Assembly: GCA_025463965.1 (NCBI GenBank)
Contig: JAODBN010000361.1
Location: 1-45,239 of the forward strand
Direction of reading: 5' to 3'
DNA: 45,239 nt
Source: Acidimicrobiaceae bacterium
Lineage (GTDB): Bacteria; Actinomycetota; Acidimicrobiia; Acidimicrobiales; Bog-793
A program made the translations under genes and the position numbers. This document shows positions 32,488 through 40,840 of this stretch, in pieces. Each line of letters begins with the position of its first letter. The first letter of the stretch is position 1. Below the pieces are notes generated by a model that ran no database searches, was not told the origin of the DNA, and saw nothing but the letters and a program-made list of their open reading frames with translations.

Positions 32488-34592
32488 GCGAGCATACGCT
32501 GGAGGACGTTCGTGCAGACTCGGGCGAGGTCGTTCTTCCCGTCCTCCACTGGGAGACATCCGCTCGCCGTGACCGACCCGAGGCTGAATACAATGCCGCC
32601 GGCCGGGGTGTGCCGGATCGTCATGTCAGCTCGCGTCTCGACGTCGGGGGCGCGCCCGGGCCCGCTCTCGAAGGTCCGAAAGAAAAAGCCTCCCGTCGGC
32701 ATCGCGCTCGCGAGCACAGTTGTTCCGACCGGCGCAAGGTCGGGGGTATAACGGTCGAATTCGAAGGCGACGGCGCCGCCCATGTTGAGTCCACATTCGC
32801 CGATTACGGCAGACGTGACGCCGTCAAACACCCACGCGAAGTCAGGGCCATACGAGGCGTCGGTGCGTTGGTAGCCGATGCCGGTATCCCAGCCGAAGCC
32901 CGCGAACCCGACCGAGACGATGGAGTCTGGCGGCCGCCCGCTCTGGGCCCACGTGCCGCCCCATTGCGGCTCGAAGACGTGAGCTACCTCGTCGCGCTCC
33001 GCGCTCCACGTCTGCGATCCACGCCAGCGCCGGACTTCCATGAGGTGTGGGCGCTCGTGATCGATGGAGGTCACCCAGTACAGGCCGTTGCCACCAAGAT
33101 AGATCAGGCTTCCTCCTGCATCGAGGTGGTGCTCGACGGCGTCGAGCATGGCGGCAGTCCAGTACTCGGGGTGCGCCGACAGCACGAGGACGCGTGCGCC
33201 CCTCAGTGCGCGGGCACCGTTCTCGTGAAGTACCCCGTCGGTGACGACGCCAAAGTCGATTCCACTCCGGTCGAGCCAGTAGTTGGCGTAGAGATCGGCC
33301 ATCAAAAGGTGCGTGGCCGTAGCCTCATCGCCCGGCGCTCCGGTCCCGGTGAAGGCGTCGACACTGTCGACCTCCAGGCGCGCGCCCGGCTCTAGGGTCG
33401 GCGAGGGCTTCAGCCGCGTCGTGACGTACACCGGAGAGCCATCGTTATGGAGCGCGTAGTGCGAGAGGCCGGGGTAGCGGTCCGCTTCCCGACCGAGGTT
33501 CGCGTACGCCTGCCAGGTGAATGTGGGCGCGAGCAGAAGAACAAGTGGGTTGACCTCTGGGGTCACGATGAAGGGGAGCTCGGCATCGCCATCGCTGCCA
33601 GAGACGTGCAGGCTGTAAAAGCCAGATCGCGCCGACTCCGGGACTGCGATCCGGTGGGTCCGCGGCCAGCGGCAGCTCTCGAGGTCGTCGCGATGCAGGT
33701 GCACGGTTGCGTAGGGCGCTGCCGTCATCGGGGGCTCGGTTGTGCCGTCGAGCGGCAATGGCCCCGACACGCCGAGTGCGGGCGCGTTAATGAGCGTGCC
33801 GTGGTGATTATTTGCCGACTGGTCCACGACTTTCCAGAGACTGTCGGCGCTCCCGAAGAGCCAGCTCCCGAGGATCGCGCGGCGCCTGCTCGTCCCCTCT
33901 ATGCCCCAGTTCATGAGCTCCATGAGACCAATCGCGTCAGGGATCTCAGCGAGGAGGAACGGAGCGTGGAGCTTGCCGTCAAACTGGCCGCGCGCCCATC
34001 CCTCGGACTCGGTGTGCCCGCCGAGCACGAGGGTCCCGTCCGATGTCGGCGGCGGCAGCGGCGCGATCGTGCGGACGAGCTCGTAGGGACCACCTGTGCG
34101 GCCGAGCTGTCCCCAGGCGAGCTTGACCAGTCCTGCCGACGCGTCGAGGCCGAGCCCCAGAAAGGCCCACTGGCGTTCGTACAGCTCGCGTGGGGACTCG
34201 AGAATCGTTTCCTCGCCGAGAACAAATCCAGGTCGCCCATTGCGGATCGCGAGCCGCGCCGCGCCGGACTTCGTCATCCAGGAGGCAACCACCGACGTCT
34301 CACGGAGCACAGTTGGCCAGATCCACGTCGCGAAGGTGAGCGGTCGGCCGTCCGTTGTGAGGGCGCCAGGAATTATCGCGCACGAGCCGGCTACAACAGT
34401 CTGTTCCTCGACGGGCTGCAGCTGCTCGAGGGGCCAGGAAGTCTCCTCAAATAGAGCACCGGGACCAAGATTTGGATCCGCGTGGACGAGACGGCGGACG
34501 TGCACATGCGGAGCGGCGTCTTGACCCGAAACGCGGGCGGCGAGGCTCGTCCCTGGCAGGACTTCGAAAGCATCAAGGTAGCCCCGCGCCAC
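32484..34592 (-). CDS. N,N-dimethylformamidase large-subunit-like protein 2
   Basis: 702 residues, GTG start. It is a distant paralogue of the convergent gene. Shared blocks are PTFTWQAYAN (Tyr363), HYALHNDG (Tyr379), SAHPEY (Glu476) and YLGGNGLYWVTSIDHERPHLMEVRR, plus the late GGIVFSLGSVTASG. The same two-tyrosine, one-glutamate set can be drawn as in the partner. The central LamG-like region is also present (GTLVLGGHTESEGW). It is divergent from the LacI-type gene and shares an operator region with it. A promoter (TTGTCC, 16 bp, TACTGT) ends only 6 nt before the GTG, so the mRNA may be leaderless. Confidence 0.85.
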   Translation of the reverse strand: MARGYLDAFEVLPGTSLAARVSGQDAAPHVHVRRLVHADPNLGPGALFEETSWPLEQLQPVEEQTVVAGSCAIIPGALTTDGRPLTFATWIWPTVLRETSVVASWMTKSGAARLAIRNGRPGFVLGEETILESPRELYERQWAFLGLGLDASAGLVKLAWGQLGRTGGPYELVRTIAPLPPPTSDGTLVLGGHTESEGWARGQFDGKLHAPFLLAEIPDAIGLMELMNWGIEGTSRRRAILGSWLFGSADSLWKVVDQSANNHHGTLINAPALGVSGPLPLDGTTEPPMTAAPYATVHLHRDDLESCRWPRTHRIAVPESARSGFYSLHVSGSDGDAELPFIVTPEVNPLVLLLAPTFTWQAYANLGREADRYPGLSHYALHNDGSPVYVTTRLKPSPTLEPGARLEVDSVDAFTGTGAPGDEATATHLLMADLYANYWLDRSGIDFGVVTDGVLHENGARALRGARVLVLSAHPEYWTAAMLDAVEHHLDAGGSLIYLGGNGLYWVTSIDHERPHLMEVRRWRGSQTWSAERDEVAHVFEPQWGGTWAQSGRPPDSIVSVGFAGFGWDTGIGYQRTDASYGPDFAWVFDGVTSAVIGECGLNMGGAVAFEFDRYTPDLAPVGTTVLASAMPTGGFFFRTFESGPGRAPDVETRADMTIRHTPAGGIVFSLGSVTASGCLPVEDGKNDLARVCTNVLQRMLA

Positions 34593-34598
34593 AGGGCC

Positions 34599-34636
34599 AC
34601 AGTAACATGGGCTTTCCGTTGGACAAGCGCTTGATC
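34599..34636. promoter_or_regulatory. Divergent control region with LacI-type operator
   Basis: ACAAGCGCTTGA (34623-34634) matches the operator core at 14032-14043 in 11 of 12 positions. On the minus strand TTGTCC (34626-34621) and TACTGT (34604-34599) are 16 bp apart, a plausible promoter for the dimethylformamidase-like gene. On the plus strand TTGATC (34631-34636) could serve as -35 for the regulator gene, with only weak -10 candidates. One repressor dimer here would control both directions, including its own gene. Confidence 0.6.
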
Positions 34637-34677
34637 ATCGGCCTTCGAGGCCCCAATTCAGGAAGACGGTTCTCGCA

Positions 34678-35748
34678 GTGCTCGATCATGTCGTCGCGAA
34701 CGCCAAGCGGCCTTCGGCCCGTGTCGGACAGGGGAGTTCTCTCCTCGCCGTCGCGGGCGAGGCGCGGGTTCACCCGTCGACGGTGTCGCGGATCCTGCGA
34801 GACGATCCGGCCGTTCGCGTCCGCCCCGCCACGCGCCAGCGTGTCATTGCAGCGGCCGCTGCACTCGGCTATGTCCCGAATGCAAACGCCCGCGGATTGG
34901 CGCTCCGCCGGACGACGACGCTCGGCTTGATCATCCCAAGCACTGCGAACATCGTCTACGAACAGATCATCAAGGGCGCGGAGTCAGCGGCACGGGCGGC
35001 CGGATACGTTCTCGTACTTGCTGAGTCAGCCGACGTAGGGCAGGTTGACTCCGCCCACCGTGAGCTGATTCTCGGCGGGCGCGTCGACGGGCTGCTCATC
35101 GCGAGCGGAACGTTGCGAGAGTCGCTGCCTCGAGCAGTCTTGAATGGCGTGAATAACACGATCATCTTGAACCGTCGGATCCGCGGCTCGGTTCCCAGCA
35201 TCATTGAGGACGACGAGCGGGGGATGGCCCGCGGCGTCGAGCATCTCGTCGCTCTTGGGCACACTCGTATCGCCTGCCTTGCCGGTCCAGAGGAGGTGGA
35301 CACGGCGACCCGCCGTTTGTCCGGCTTCAAGGAGGCGTTGCGAGCCGCCGGTTTACCCGTCTCCCGTGGCTACATCCAGCGAGCAAGTTTCGATGAGGCA
35401 GGCGGCTACGAAGCCATGCTTCGTCTGCTTCAACTGGAACGCCGACCGACCGCGGTCGCGGCGAGCAGTATCGTGGCGGCGATCGGTGCCCTTGCAGCCT
35501 GTCACGCGACTGGGGTTTCAGTTCCCGGTGAACTCTCGATGATCGCGTTTCACGATGCCACGATCGCTCAGTACCTCACACCGTCGCTGTCCACCATCTG
35601 GATGCCGCTCTTTGAGCTCGGCGAGATGGCGACACGACAACTGCTTGAAGTGATCGACGGGCGAGACATCCCTTCCGTTCAGCGTCTACAGGATCCTGAG
35701 CCGCGCGTCATCCCCCGCGCCTCTACGGCCCCTCCGCCCGCTGATTAA
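34678..35748 (+). CDS. LacI-family transcriptional regulator
   Basis: 356 residues from GTG 34678. The N-terminal helix-turn-helix is SSLLAVAGEARVHPSTVSRIL (20-40), and the hinge helix region is ALGYVPNANARGLALRRTTTLGLIIPS. The sugar-binding-type core includes AESADVGQVDSAHRELILGGRVDGLLI, GHTRIACLAGP, GFKEALRAAGL, SMIAFHDATIAQYLTPSLSTI and the terminal ELGEMATRQLLEVIDG. The first helix is preceded by about 20 extra residues. LacI proteins normally bind a sugar or a pathway intermediate and then leave a CG-centred palindrome. Such palindromes lie upstream of its own gene and before two units of the adjoining catabolic locus, so it is the likely local regulator. Confidence 0.93.
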   Translation: MLDHVVANAKRPSARVGQGSSLLAVAGEARVHPSTVSRILRDDPAVRVRPATRQRVIAAAAALGYVPNANARGLALRRTTTLGLIIPSTANIVYEQIIKGAESAARAAGYVLVLAESADVGQVDSAHRELILGGRVDGLLIASGTLRESLPRAVLNGVNNTIILNRRIRGSVPSIIEDDERGMARGVEHLVALGHTRIACLAGPEEVDTATRRLSGFKEALRAAGLPVSRGYIQRASFDEAGGYEAMLRLLQLERRPTAVAASSIVAAIGALAACHATGVSVPGELSMIAFHDATIAQYLTPSLSTIWMPLFELGEMATRQLLEVIDGRDIPSVQRLQDPEPRVIPRASTAPPPAD

Positions 35749-36044
35749 CGGCTGGATGAAGCGAGTCGCCTGGCGCTTCCACACGGGGGCGCCGTGAGAA
35801 TCAGCAGGGCCTTTTCTGACCGGGCCGCAATCTCAAGACGAAGCATGAGCGCACGTGCTGTGGAGGTCCTCGCCGTGATCACCGCGGAGGGGCAAGTAGA
35901 CGGCAAGCGCTTCACCGAGGAGGGCGCGCGGACGGCTTGCATTTGCGGCTCTGTACGGCCAATCTCGCGCTCAACCCGCCTGAAGTCGAAGCAGCTTGGG
36001 AACGACGCCATTACGACATCGGAACATCGCCTGCCATCGGCTCA
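35749..36044. other. Intergenic region, no supported gene
   Basis: About 300 bp between the convergent lacI-type and LLM genes. Frames are open on both strands (for example from 35794 on the plus strand), but I recognise no domain. CAAGCGCTTC at 35904-35913 matches the operator core in 9 of 10 positions. Confidence 0.45.
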
Positions 36045-36926
36045 TCACTTCAAGGAGTTAGTGATGTGCTCGAAGGTTCTCAGGTTCGGGCCGGACTTGA
36101 CGGGATCGGAGGGCCGAGGCCAATGCACGACGACATCGGTCATGCCGACACCCTCCAGGTGACCCACGAAGTCGTCCCAGGCGTCGGGCGATGCTTGGGC
36201 CCAGGGCAGGTCTAGCGGCACCAGCATTGTTCGGCTGAGCTCTTCGGGACGCCGGCCAGCCGCCGCGAGAGCCTCTCCCAACTGCCCGACCTGATCGCTC
36301 ACCGTGGCGAACCAGTCGTTCGGTGCCAGGTCCCTGGCATTGCCGTAACGGCCGTACGTGACCCAGCCGCCGCCTAGTCGGGCCGCAATGGCCATTGCCC
36401 GCGGGCCAGCGGCGGCGATCGCGAAGGGCACACGAGGGGATTGGACACAGCCGGGGATCTGGCGAGCGTCGTTTGCCGAGTACCACCTCCCGCTCGAGGT
36501 GGTCGCCGGCTGGGTGAGCAATCGATCCAGCAGTTCGCAGAACTCCTCGAAACGCGAGGTCCGCTCTCCCTGGCCCCATGGCGGTTTACCGAGCACGCGT
36601 GCGTCCTCGGAGTCGGCGCCCGCCCCGATGCCGAGGGTGAGGCGCCCACCGCTGAGGTCATCGAGGGTCATGACCTCTTTTGCCAGGGGCACTGGATGAC
36701 GAAAGTTCGGGCTGGTGACGAGCGTTCCCAGTCGGATGGTGGACGTGGAGGTAGCGGCTGCCGCTAACAGGGGCACCGCCCCATACCAGGGGCCATCTCG
36801 GAGCGTGGTCCACGACAAGTGGTCGTAGGTCCAAGCGGTGCCAAAGCCGGCGCGTTCAGCCTCCTGCCAGCGGTGCCGGTCCTGGGCCCACGGCAGCTCG
36901 GGGAGAAGACAGACGCCGACGCGCAA
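36045..36926 (-). CDS. LLM-class flavin-dependent oxidoreductase (F420-type)
   Basis: 293 residues. Bacterial-luciferase-like fold: GFGTAWTYDHLSW, AAATSTSTIRLGTLVTSP, HPVPLAKEVMTLDDLSGGRLTLGIGAG (strand and phosphate-binding turn) and FAIAAAGPRAMAIAARLGGGWVTYG. The pattern is typical of the F420-dependent subgroup common in actinomycetes; FMN cannot be excluded. Relatives reduce or oxidise a wide range of substrates. It is convergent with the lacI-type gene and separated from it by about 300 bp, so it may not belong to the catabolic locus. Confidence 0.85.
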   Translation of the reverse strand: MRVGVCLLPELPWAQDRHRWQEAERAGFGTAWTYDHLSWTTLRDGPWYGAVPLLAAAATSTSTIRLGTLVTSPNFRHPVPLAKEVMTLDDLSGGRLTLGIGAGADSEDARVLGKPPWGQGERTSRFEEFCELLDRLLTQPATTSSGRWYSANDARQIPGCVQSPRVPFAIAAAGPRAMAIAARLGGGWVTYGRYGNARDLAPNDWFATVSDQVGQLGEALAAAGRRPEELSRTMLVPLDLPWAQASPDAWDDFVGHLEGVGMTDVVVHWPRPSDPVKSGPNLRTFEHITNSLK

Positions 36927-37199
36927 CGTCGCTACCTGCCCGCTGGCCGGCGTTGAACGGTGCAGCCTTCGGATCTCGCCGACGACTGAAGAGGCTGGAA
37001 GGCGGGCACGCAGGCGACTCTATCCAAGGCTCGTGCCGGTGACCTGTCCGCACGCGAGAGCGGCGATATGGATGGATTCGAGTCGAAGTGGCTTGCTCCG
37101 CAGAGGGCCGAGCAAGGGACCGAATCCACATCCTGGAAGTTGTTTGCCGCCAACCGGAAGGCGGCGGTAACGTCCGTTCACCTAGGGCGGGAGAGCGCG

Positions 37200-39374
37200 A
37201 TGGCGATGGTCGAGGCGGAGCAGCTACGCGTCGATGAGGAGCTGCACCGGTTTCTCACGGAGGAGGCGCTTCCGGGGACCGGAGTCGAGCCAGCGGCGTT
37301 CTGGCGAGGCCTGTCAGACCTGGTTCACAGCCGAGCTGACGAGAACCGCCGGCTGCTCGCTCAGCGTGCCCAGTTCCAGTCGCGCATCGACTCGTGGCAC
37401 ATCGAGCACCGGCATCAGGAGCACGACGCAGCCGCCTACCGGAGCTTCCTTGAGGAGATCGGCTACCTACAAGAAGAAGGGCCCGACTTCGAGATCGACA
37501 CGACAGGCGTGGACCCGGAGATCAACGAGATCGCCGGTCCGCAGCTCGTCGTACCGGTGACGAACCCGCGCTACGCGTTGAACGCCGCGAACGCGCGGTG
37601 GGGATCGCTCTACGACGCCCTGTACGGCACCGACGCTGTGGTCGCGCAGCCACCAGCCGGTGGCTCCTACGACCCCGAGCGAGGCGCACGGGTCGTGGCC
37701 TGGGTCCGGGCCTTCCTCGACGACGTCTTGCCCCTCGAACGCGGCTCCCACGCGGATGTCACCTCCTATCGCGCCGTGCATGGTCGCCTGGAAGTTGACA
37801 CCGGGGCCGGCGAGATGAGCGGGCTTCAGGACTCGGGCGCGTTCGCCGGATACCGAGGCTCGCCCGATTCACCGTCTTCGGTGCTGCTCGTCAACCACGG
37901 CCTCCACATTGAGCTCGTGCTGGATCGAACCGGCCCGGTCGGTGCGGCCGACGCCGCCGGCATTGCGGACGTGCTGATCGAGTCCGCGCCGACCACGATC
38001 GTCGACTTTGAGGACTCGGTGGCAGCGGTCGACGCTACGGACAAGGTGGCTGCCTATCGCGTTTGGCTCGGTCTCATGCGTGGTGACCTCGAAGCCACGT
38101 TCCAAAAGGCTGGCGGACCGATGACCCGGCGTCTCGCGGACGATCGAGAGTTCGTGGCGCCAGACGGCTCGCGCCTGGTCCTGCGCGGACGAGCGCTTCT
38201 GCTCGTGCGCAACGTCGGCCACTTCATGACGACCGACGCGGTGCTCGATCGTTCGGGCAGGCCCGTTCCTGAAGGGCTTCTCGACGCGATGGTCACGGTG
38301 CTCATCGCGCTCCACGACATCAACCGTGGCGCCGACAGGCGGAACTCCCGACACGGCTCGGTGTACGTGGTGAAGCCCAAGATGCACGGGCCCGACGAGG
38401 TCGCCTTCGCCGACGGCGTGTTCGCCCAAGTCGAGGAAGCGCTCGGCCTGGCGCAAGGAACGGTGAAGCTCGGGCTGATGGACGAGGAGCGGCGCACGAC
38501 CCTCAACCTGAAGGCGTGCATCGGAGCGGCCAGATCTCGTATCGCCTTCATCAACACGGGCTTCCTCGACCGGACCTGCGACGAGATCGACACCTCGATG
38601 CAAGCAGGTCCGATGGTCCGTAAGGCGGAGATGAAGAGCCAACCGTGGCTCATAGCCTACGAAGACAACAACGTGGACGTCGGCCTTGCGTGTGGGCTTC
38701 GCGGGCGAGCCCAGATCGGCAAGGGCATGTGGGCCGCCCCGGACCTCATGGCGCAGATGCTGCGCGAGAAGATCGGCCAGCCCCTCGCCGGGGCCAATTG
38801 CGCTTGGGTCCCGTCGCCCACCGCGGCGACCTTGCACGCCACGCACTATCACCGCGTCGACGTCGCTGAGCAACAAGAGCAGCTCCTCGGCAAGCGGAGG
38901 GCGTCGATCGCCGACCTCCTGGCGCTGCCTTTGCAGTCCGGGTCCGCGTTGAGCGCAGAAGAGGTCCGAAGCGAGCTGGACAACAACGCCCAAGGCATCT
39001 TGGGCTACGCCGTGCGCTGGGTGGAGCAGGGGATCGGCTGCTCGAAGGTGCCGGACATCCACGACGTCGCGCTGATGGAGGACCGCGCCACCTGCAGGAT
39101 CTCGTCTCAACACATCGCCAACTGGCTGCTCCACGGGATCCTCGACCGAGAGACGGTTTTGGACGCGCTGCGGCGAATGGCGGAGGTGGTCGACGGCCAG
39201 AACGCCGGGGACGCCGCCTACACCGACATGGCCCCGGGATTCGACGGCGTCGCCTTCCGAGCCGCCTGCGAGCTCGTTCTCCTTGGAGCCGAGCAGCCAT
39301 CCGGGTACACCGAGCCGATCCTTCACTCGTCCCGCCTCGAATACAAGCAGGGCGCGGGGACGAGCCCGGTATGA
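37200..39374 (+). CDS. glcB: Malate synthase G
   Basis: 724 residues from ATG 37200 (GGGAG upstream; ATG 37206 also possible), the usual length for the G isoform. Conserved blocks: ALNAANARWGSLYDALYGT, SAPTTIVDFEDSVAAVDATDK, GRALLLVRNVGHFMTTDAV, HGSVYVVKPKMHGPDEV, GLMDEERRTTLNLKACI, FINTGFLDRTCDEIDTSM and MEDRATCRISSQHIANWL. It condenses glyoxylate with acetyl-CoA to malate in the cytosol, with Mg2+. It heads the glycolate cluster and overlaps glcD by 4 bp, so glyoxylate made by GlcDEF is passed directly to it. Confidence 0.97.
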   Translation: MAMVEAEQLRVDEELHRFLTEEALPGTGVEPAAFWRGLSDLVHSRADENRRLLAQRAQFQSRIDSWHIEHRHQEHDAAAYRSFLEEIGYLQEEGPDFEIDTTGVDPEINEIAGPQLVVPVTNPRYALNAANARWGSLYDALYGTDAVVAQPPAGGSYDPERGARVVAWVRAFLDDVLPLERGSHADVTSYRAVHGRLEVDTGAGEMSGLQDSGAFAGYRGSPDSPSSVLLVNHGLHIELVLDRTGPVGAADAAGIADVLIESAPTTIVDFEDSVAAVDATDKVAAYRVWLGLMRGDLEATFQKAGGPMTRRLADDREFVAPDGSRLVLRGRALLLVRNVGHFMTTDAVLDRSGRPVPEGLLDAMVTVLIALHDINRGADRRNSRHGSVYVVKPKMHGPDEVAFADGVFAQVEEALGLAQGTVKLGLMDEERRTTLNLKACIGAARSRIAFINTGFLDRTCDEIDTSMQAGPMVRKAEMKSQPWLIAYEDNNVDVGLACGLRGRAQIGKGMWAAPDLMAQMLREKIGQPLAGANCAWVPSPTAATLHATHYHRVDVAEQQEQLLGKRRASIADLLALPLQSGSALSAEEVRSELDNNAQGILGYAVRWVEQGIGCSKVPDIHDVALMEDRATCRISSQHIANWLLHGILDRETVLDALRRMAEVVDGQNAGDAAYTDMAPGFDGVAFRAACELVLLGAEQPSGYTEPILHSSRLEYKQGAGTSPV

Positions 39375-40840
39375 CCCGCCCACAAGACGCGCTCGTCGCG
39401 GTCCTCCGACGCCTCCGGGAACTCCTCCCGCCCGAGGGGCTCGTCACCGATTCGGCCGAGCTTCGAACCTACGAGTGCGACGGCCTCACCCACTTCCGGG
39501 TCGTCCCCGCGCTCGTCGTCCTCGCCCGCTCGAGCGCCGACGTACGTCTCGTTGTCTCGGTCTGCGGACAAGAAGGCGTCCCCTATGTCGCCCGGGGCGC
39601 GGGCACGGGACTGTCCGGAGGAGCGGTGCCGCACGCCGAGGGTGTCCTCATCGTCCTCGCCAAGATGCGTGCGATCCTCGAGATCGACCCCGCAAACCAG
39701 CGCGCCGTCGTAGAGCCGGGCGTCGCCAACCTGGACGTCTCCCGGGCCGCCGCCCCGAGCGGCTACTACTACGCCCCAGACCCATCGAGCCAGCAGGTGT
39801 GCTCGATTGGGGGCAACGTCGCTGAGAACTCCGGCGGCGCCCACTGTCTCAAGTACGGGTTCACGACGAACCATGTCACCGGCCTCGAGGTGGTCACCCC
39901 CGACGGGGAGCTCCTCGAGCTCGGGGGCAAGGCGCCCGATCCCCCGGGCTACGACCTCATGGGCGCCCTGGTGGGCTCCGAGGGGACGCTCGGCATCGTC
40001 ACCAAGGTGACCGTGCGCCTGCTGCGCTCCCCCGAGACCGTCCGCACGCTGCTCGCTGGATTCGCCGACACCGACGCCGCGGGAGACGCCGTGTCGTCCA
40101 TCATCGCCGTCGGTCTTCTTCCGGCGGCCATCGAGATGATGGACGCGCTCGCCATCGAGGCCGCCGAGGCGGCCGTCGGTTGCGCCTATCCCGAGGGCGC
40201 GGGTGCTGTGCTCATCGTCGAGCTCGACGGCCCCGAGGTCGAGGTCGTGACGGCGCTCGCGGAGGTCGAACAGCACTGCCACGCCGCTGGCGCCTTCGAG
40301 CTGCGGCGAGCAGCCACGCCTGCCGAGCGGACGCAGATCTGGCACGGCCGTAAGTCGGCGTTCGCCGCCGTCGGGAGGATCAGCCCGGACTACATCGTCC
40401 AGGACGGCGTGGTGCCGCGAACTGCCCTTCCGTCGGTGCTGCGGGAGATCAATCGTCTCTCGAAGGAGGCGGGATTGCGGGTTGCCAACGTGTTCCACGC
40501 CGGGGACGGCAACCTCCACCCGCTTGTGCTGTTCGACGCCAGCAGGCCTGGTGAACTTGCGCTCGCCGAAGAGCTGTCGAGCCGCATCCTCGAGACGTGC
40601 TTGCGCCACGGGGGCTCGATCACCGGCGAGCACGGAGTCGGCCTCGACAAGGTCACCTCCATGGCCAAGATGTTCCGGCCGGACGACCTCGACACGATGC
40701 AGTTGCTGCGTTGCGCCTTCGATCCCGACAATCTCTGCAATCCCGCCAAGATCTTCCCGACACCTCGGCTGTGCGGCGAGCGCCCTGGGCGCCAGAGCCC
40801 GCACCCGATCGAGGTCGCCGGCCTTGCCGAGCGTTACTGA
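39371..40840 (+). CDS. glcD: Glycolate oxidase FAD subunit GlcD
   Basis: 489 residues, ATGA overlap with glcB. FAD-binding (PCMH/VAO-type) motifs are ARGAGTGLSGGA, CSIGGNVAENSGGAHCLKYG and GSEGTLGIVTKVTVRLL. The C-terminal oxidase domain shows VFHAGDGNLHPLVLFD and ITGEHGVGLDK. It oxidises glycolate (or D-lactate-like 2-hydroxy acids) to the 2-oxo acid, passing electrons to GlcF. The full set glcD, glcE and glcF beside malate synthase makes glycolate the best substrate assignment. Confidence 0.95.
   Translation: MTRPQDALVAVLRRLRELLPPEGLVTDSAELRTYECDGLTHFRVVPALVVLARSSADVRLVVSVCGQEGVPYVARGAGTGLSGGAVPHAEGVLIVLAKMRAILEIDPANQRAVVEPGVANLDVSRAAAPSGYYYAPDPSSQQVCSIGGNVAENSGGAHCLKYGFTTNHVTGLEVVTPDGELLELGGKAPDPPGYDLMGALVGSEGTLGIVTKVTVRLLRSPETVRTLLAGFADTDAAGDAVSSIIAVGLLPAAIEMMDALAIEAAEAAVGCAYPEGAGAVLIVELDGPEVEVVTALAEVEQHCHAAGAFELRRAATPAERTQIWHGRKSAFAAVGRISPDYIVQDGVVPRTALPSVLREINRLSKEAGLRVANVFHAGDGNLHPLVLFDASRPGELALAEELSSRILETCLRHGGSITGEHGVGLDKVTSMAKMFRPDDLDTMQLLRCAFDPDNLCNPAKIFPTPRLCGERPGRQSPHPIEVAGLAERY

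Noticed and set aside
37869..39383. Long minus-strand open frame (504 codons) opposite malate synthase
   Set aside because: It is antisense to an unmistakable malate synthase G; high GC at third positions keeps antisense frames open. No domain is recognisable.
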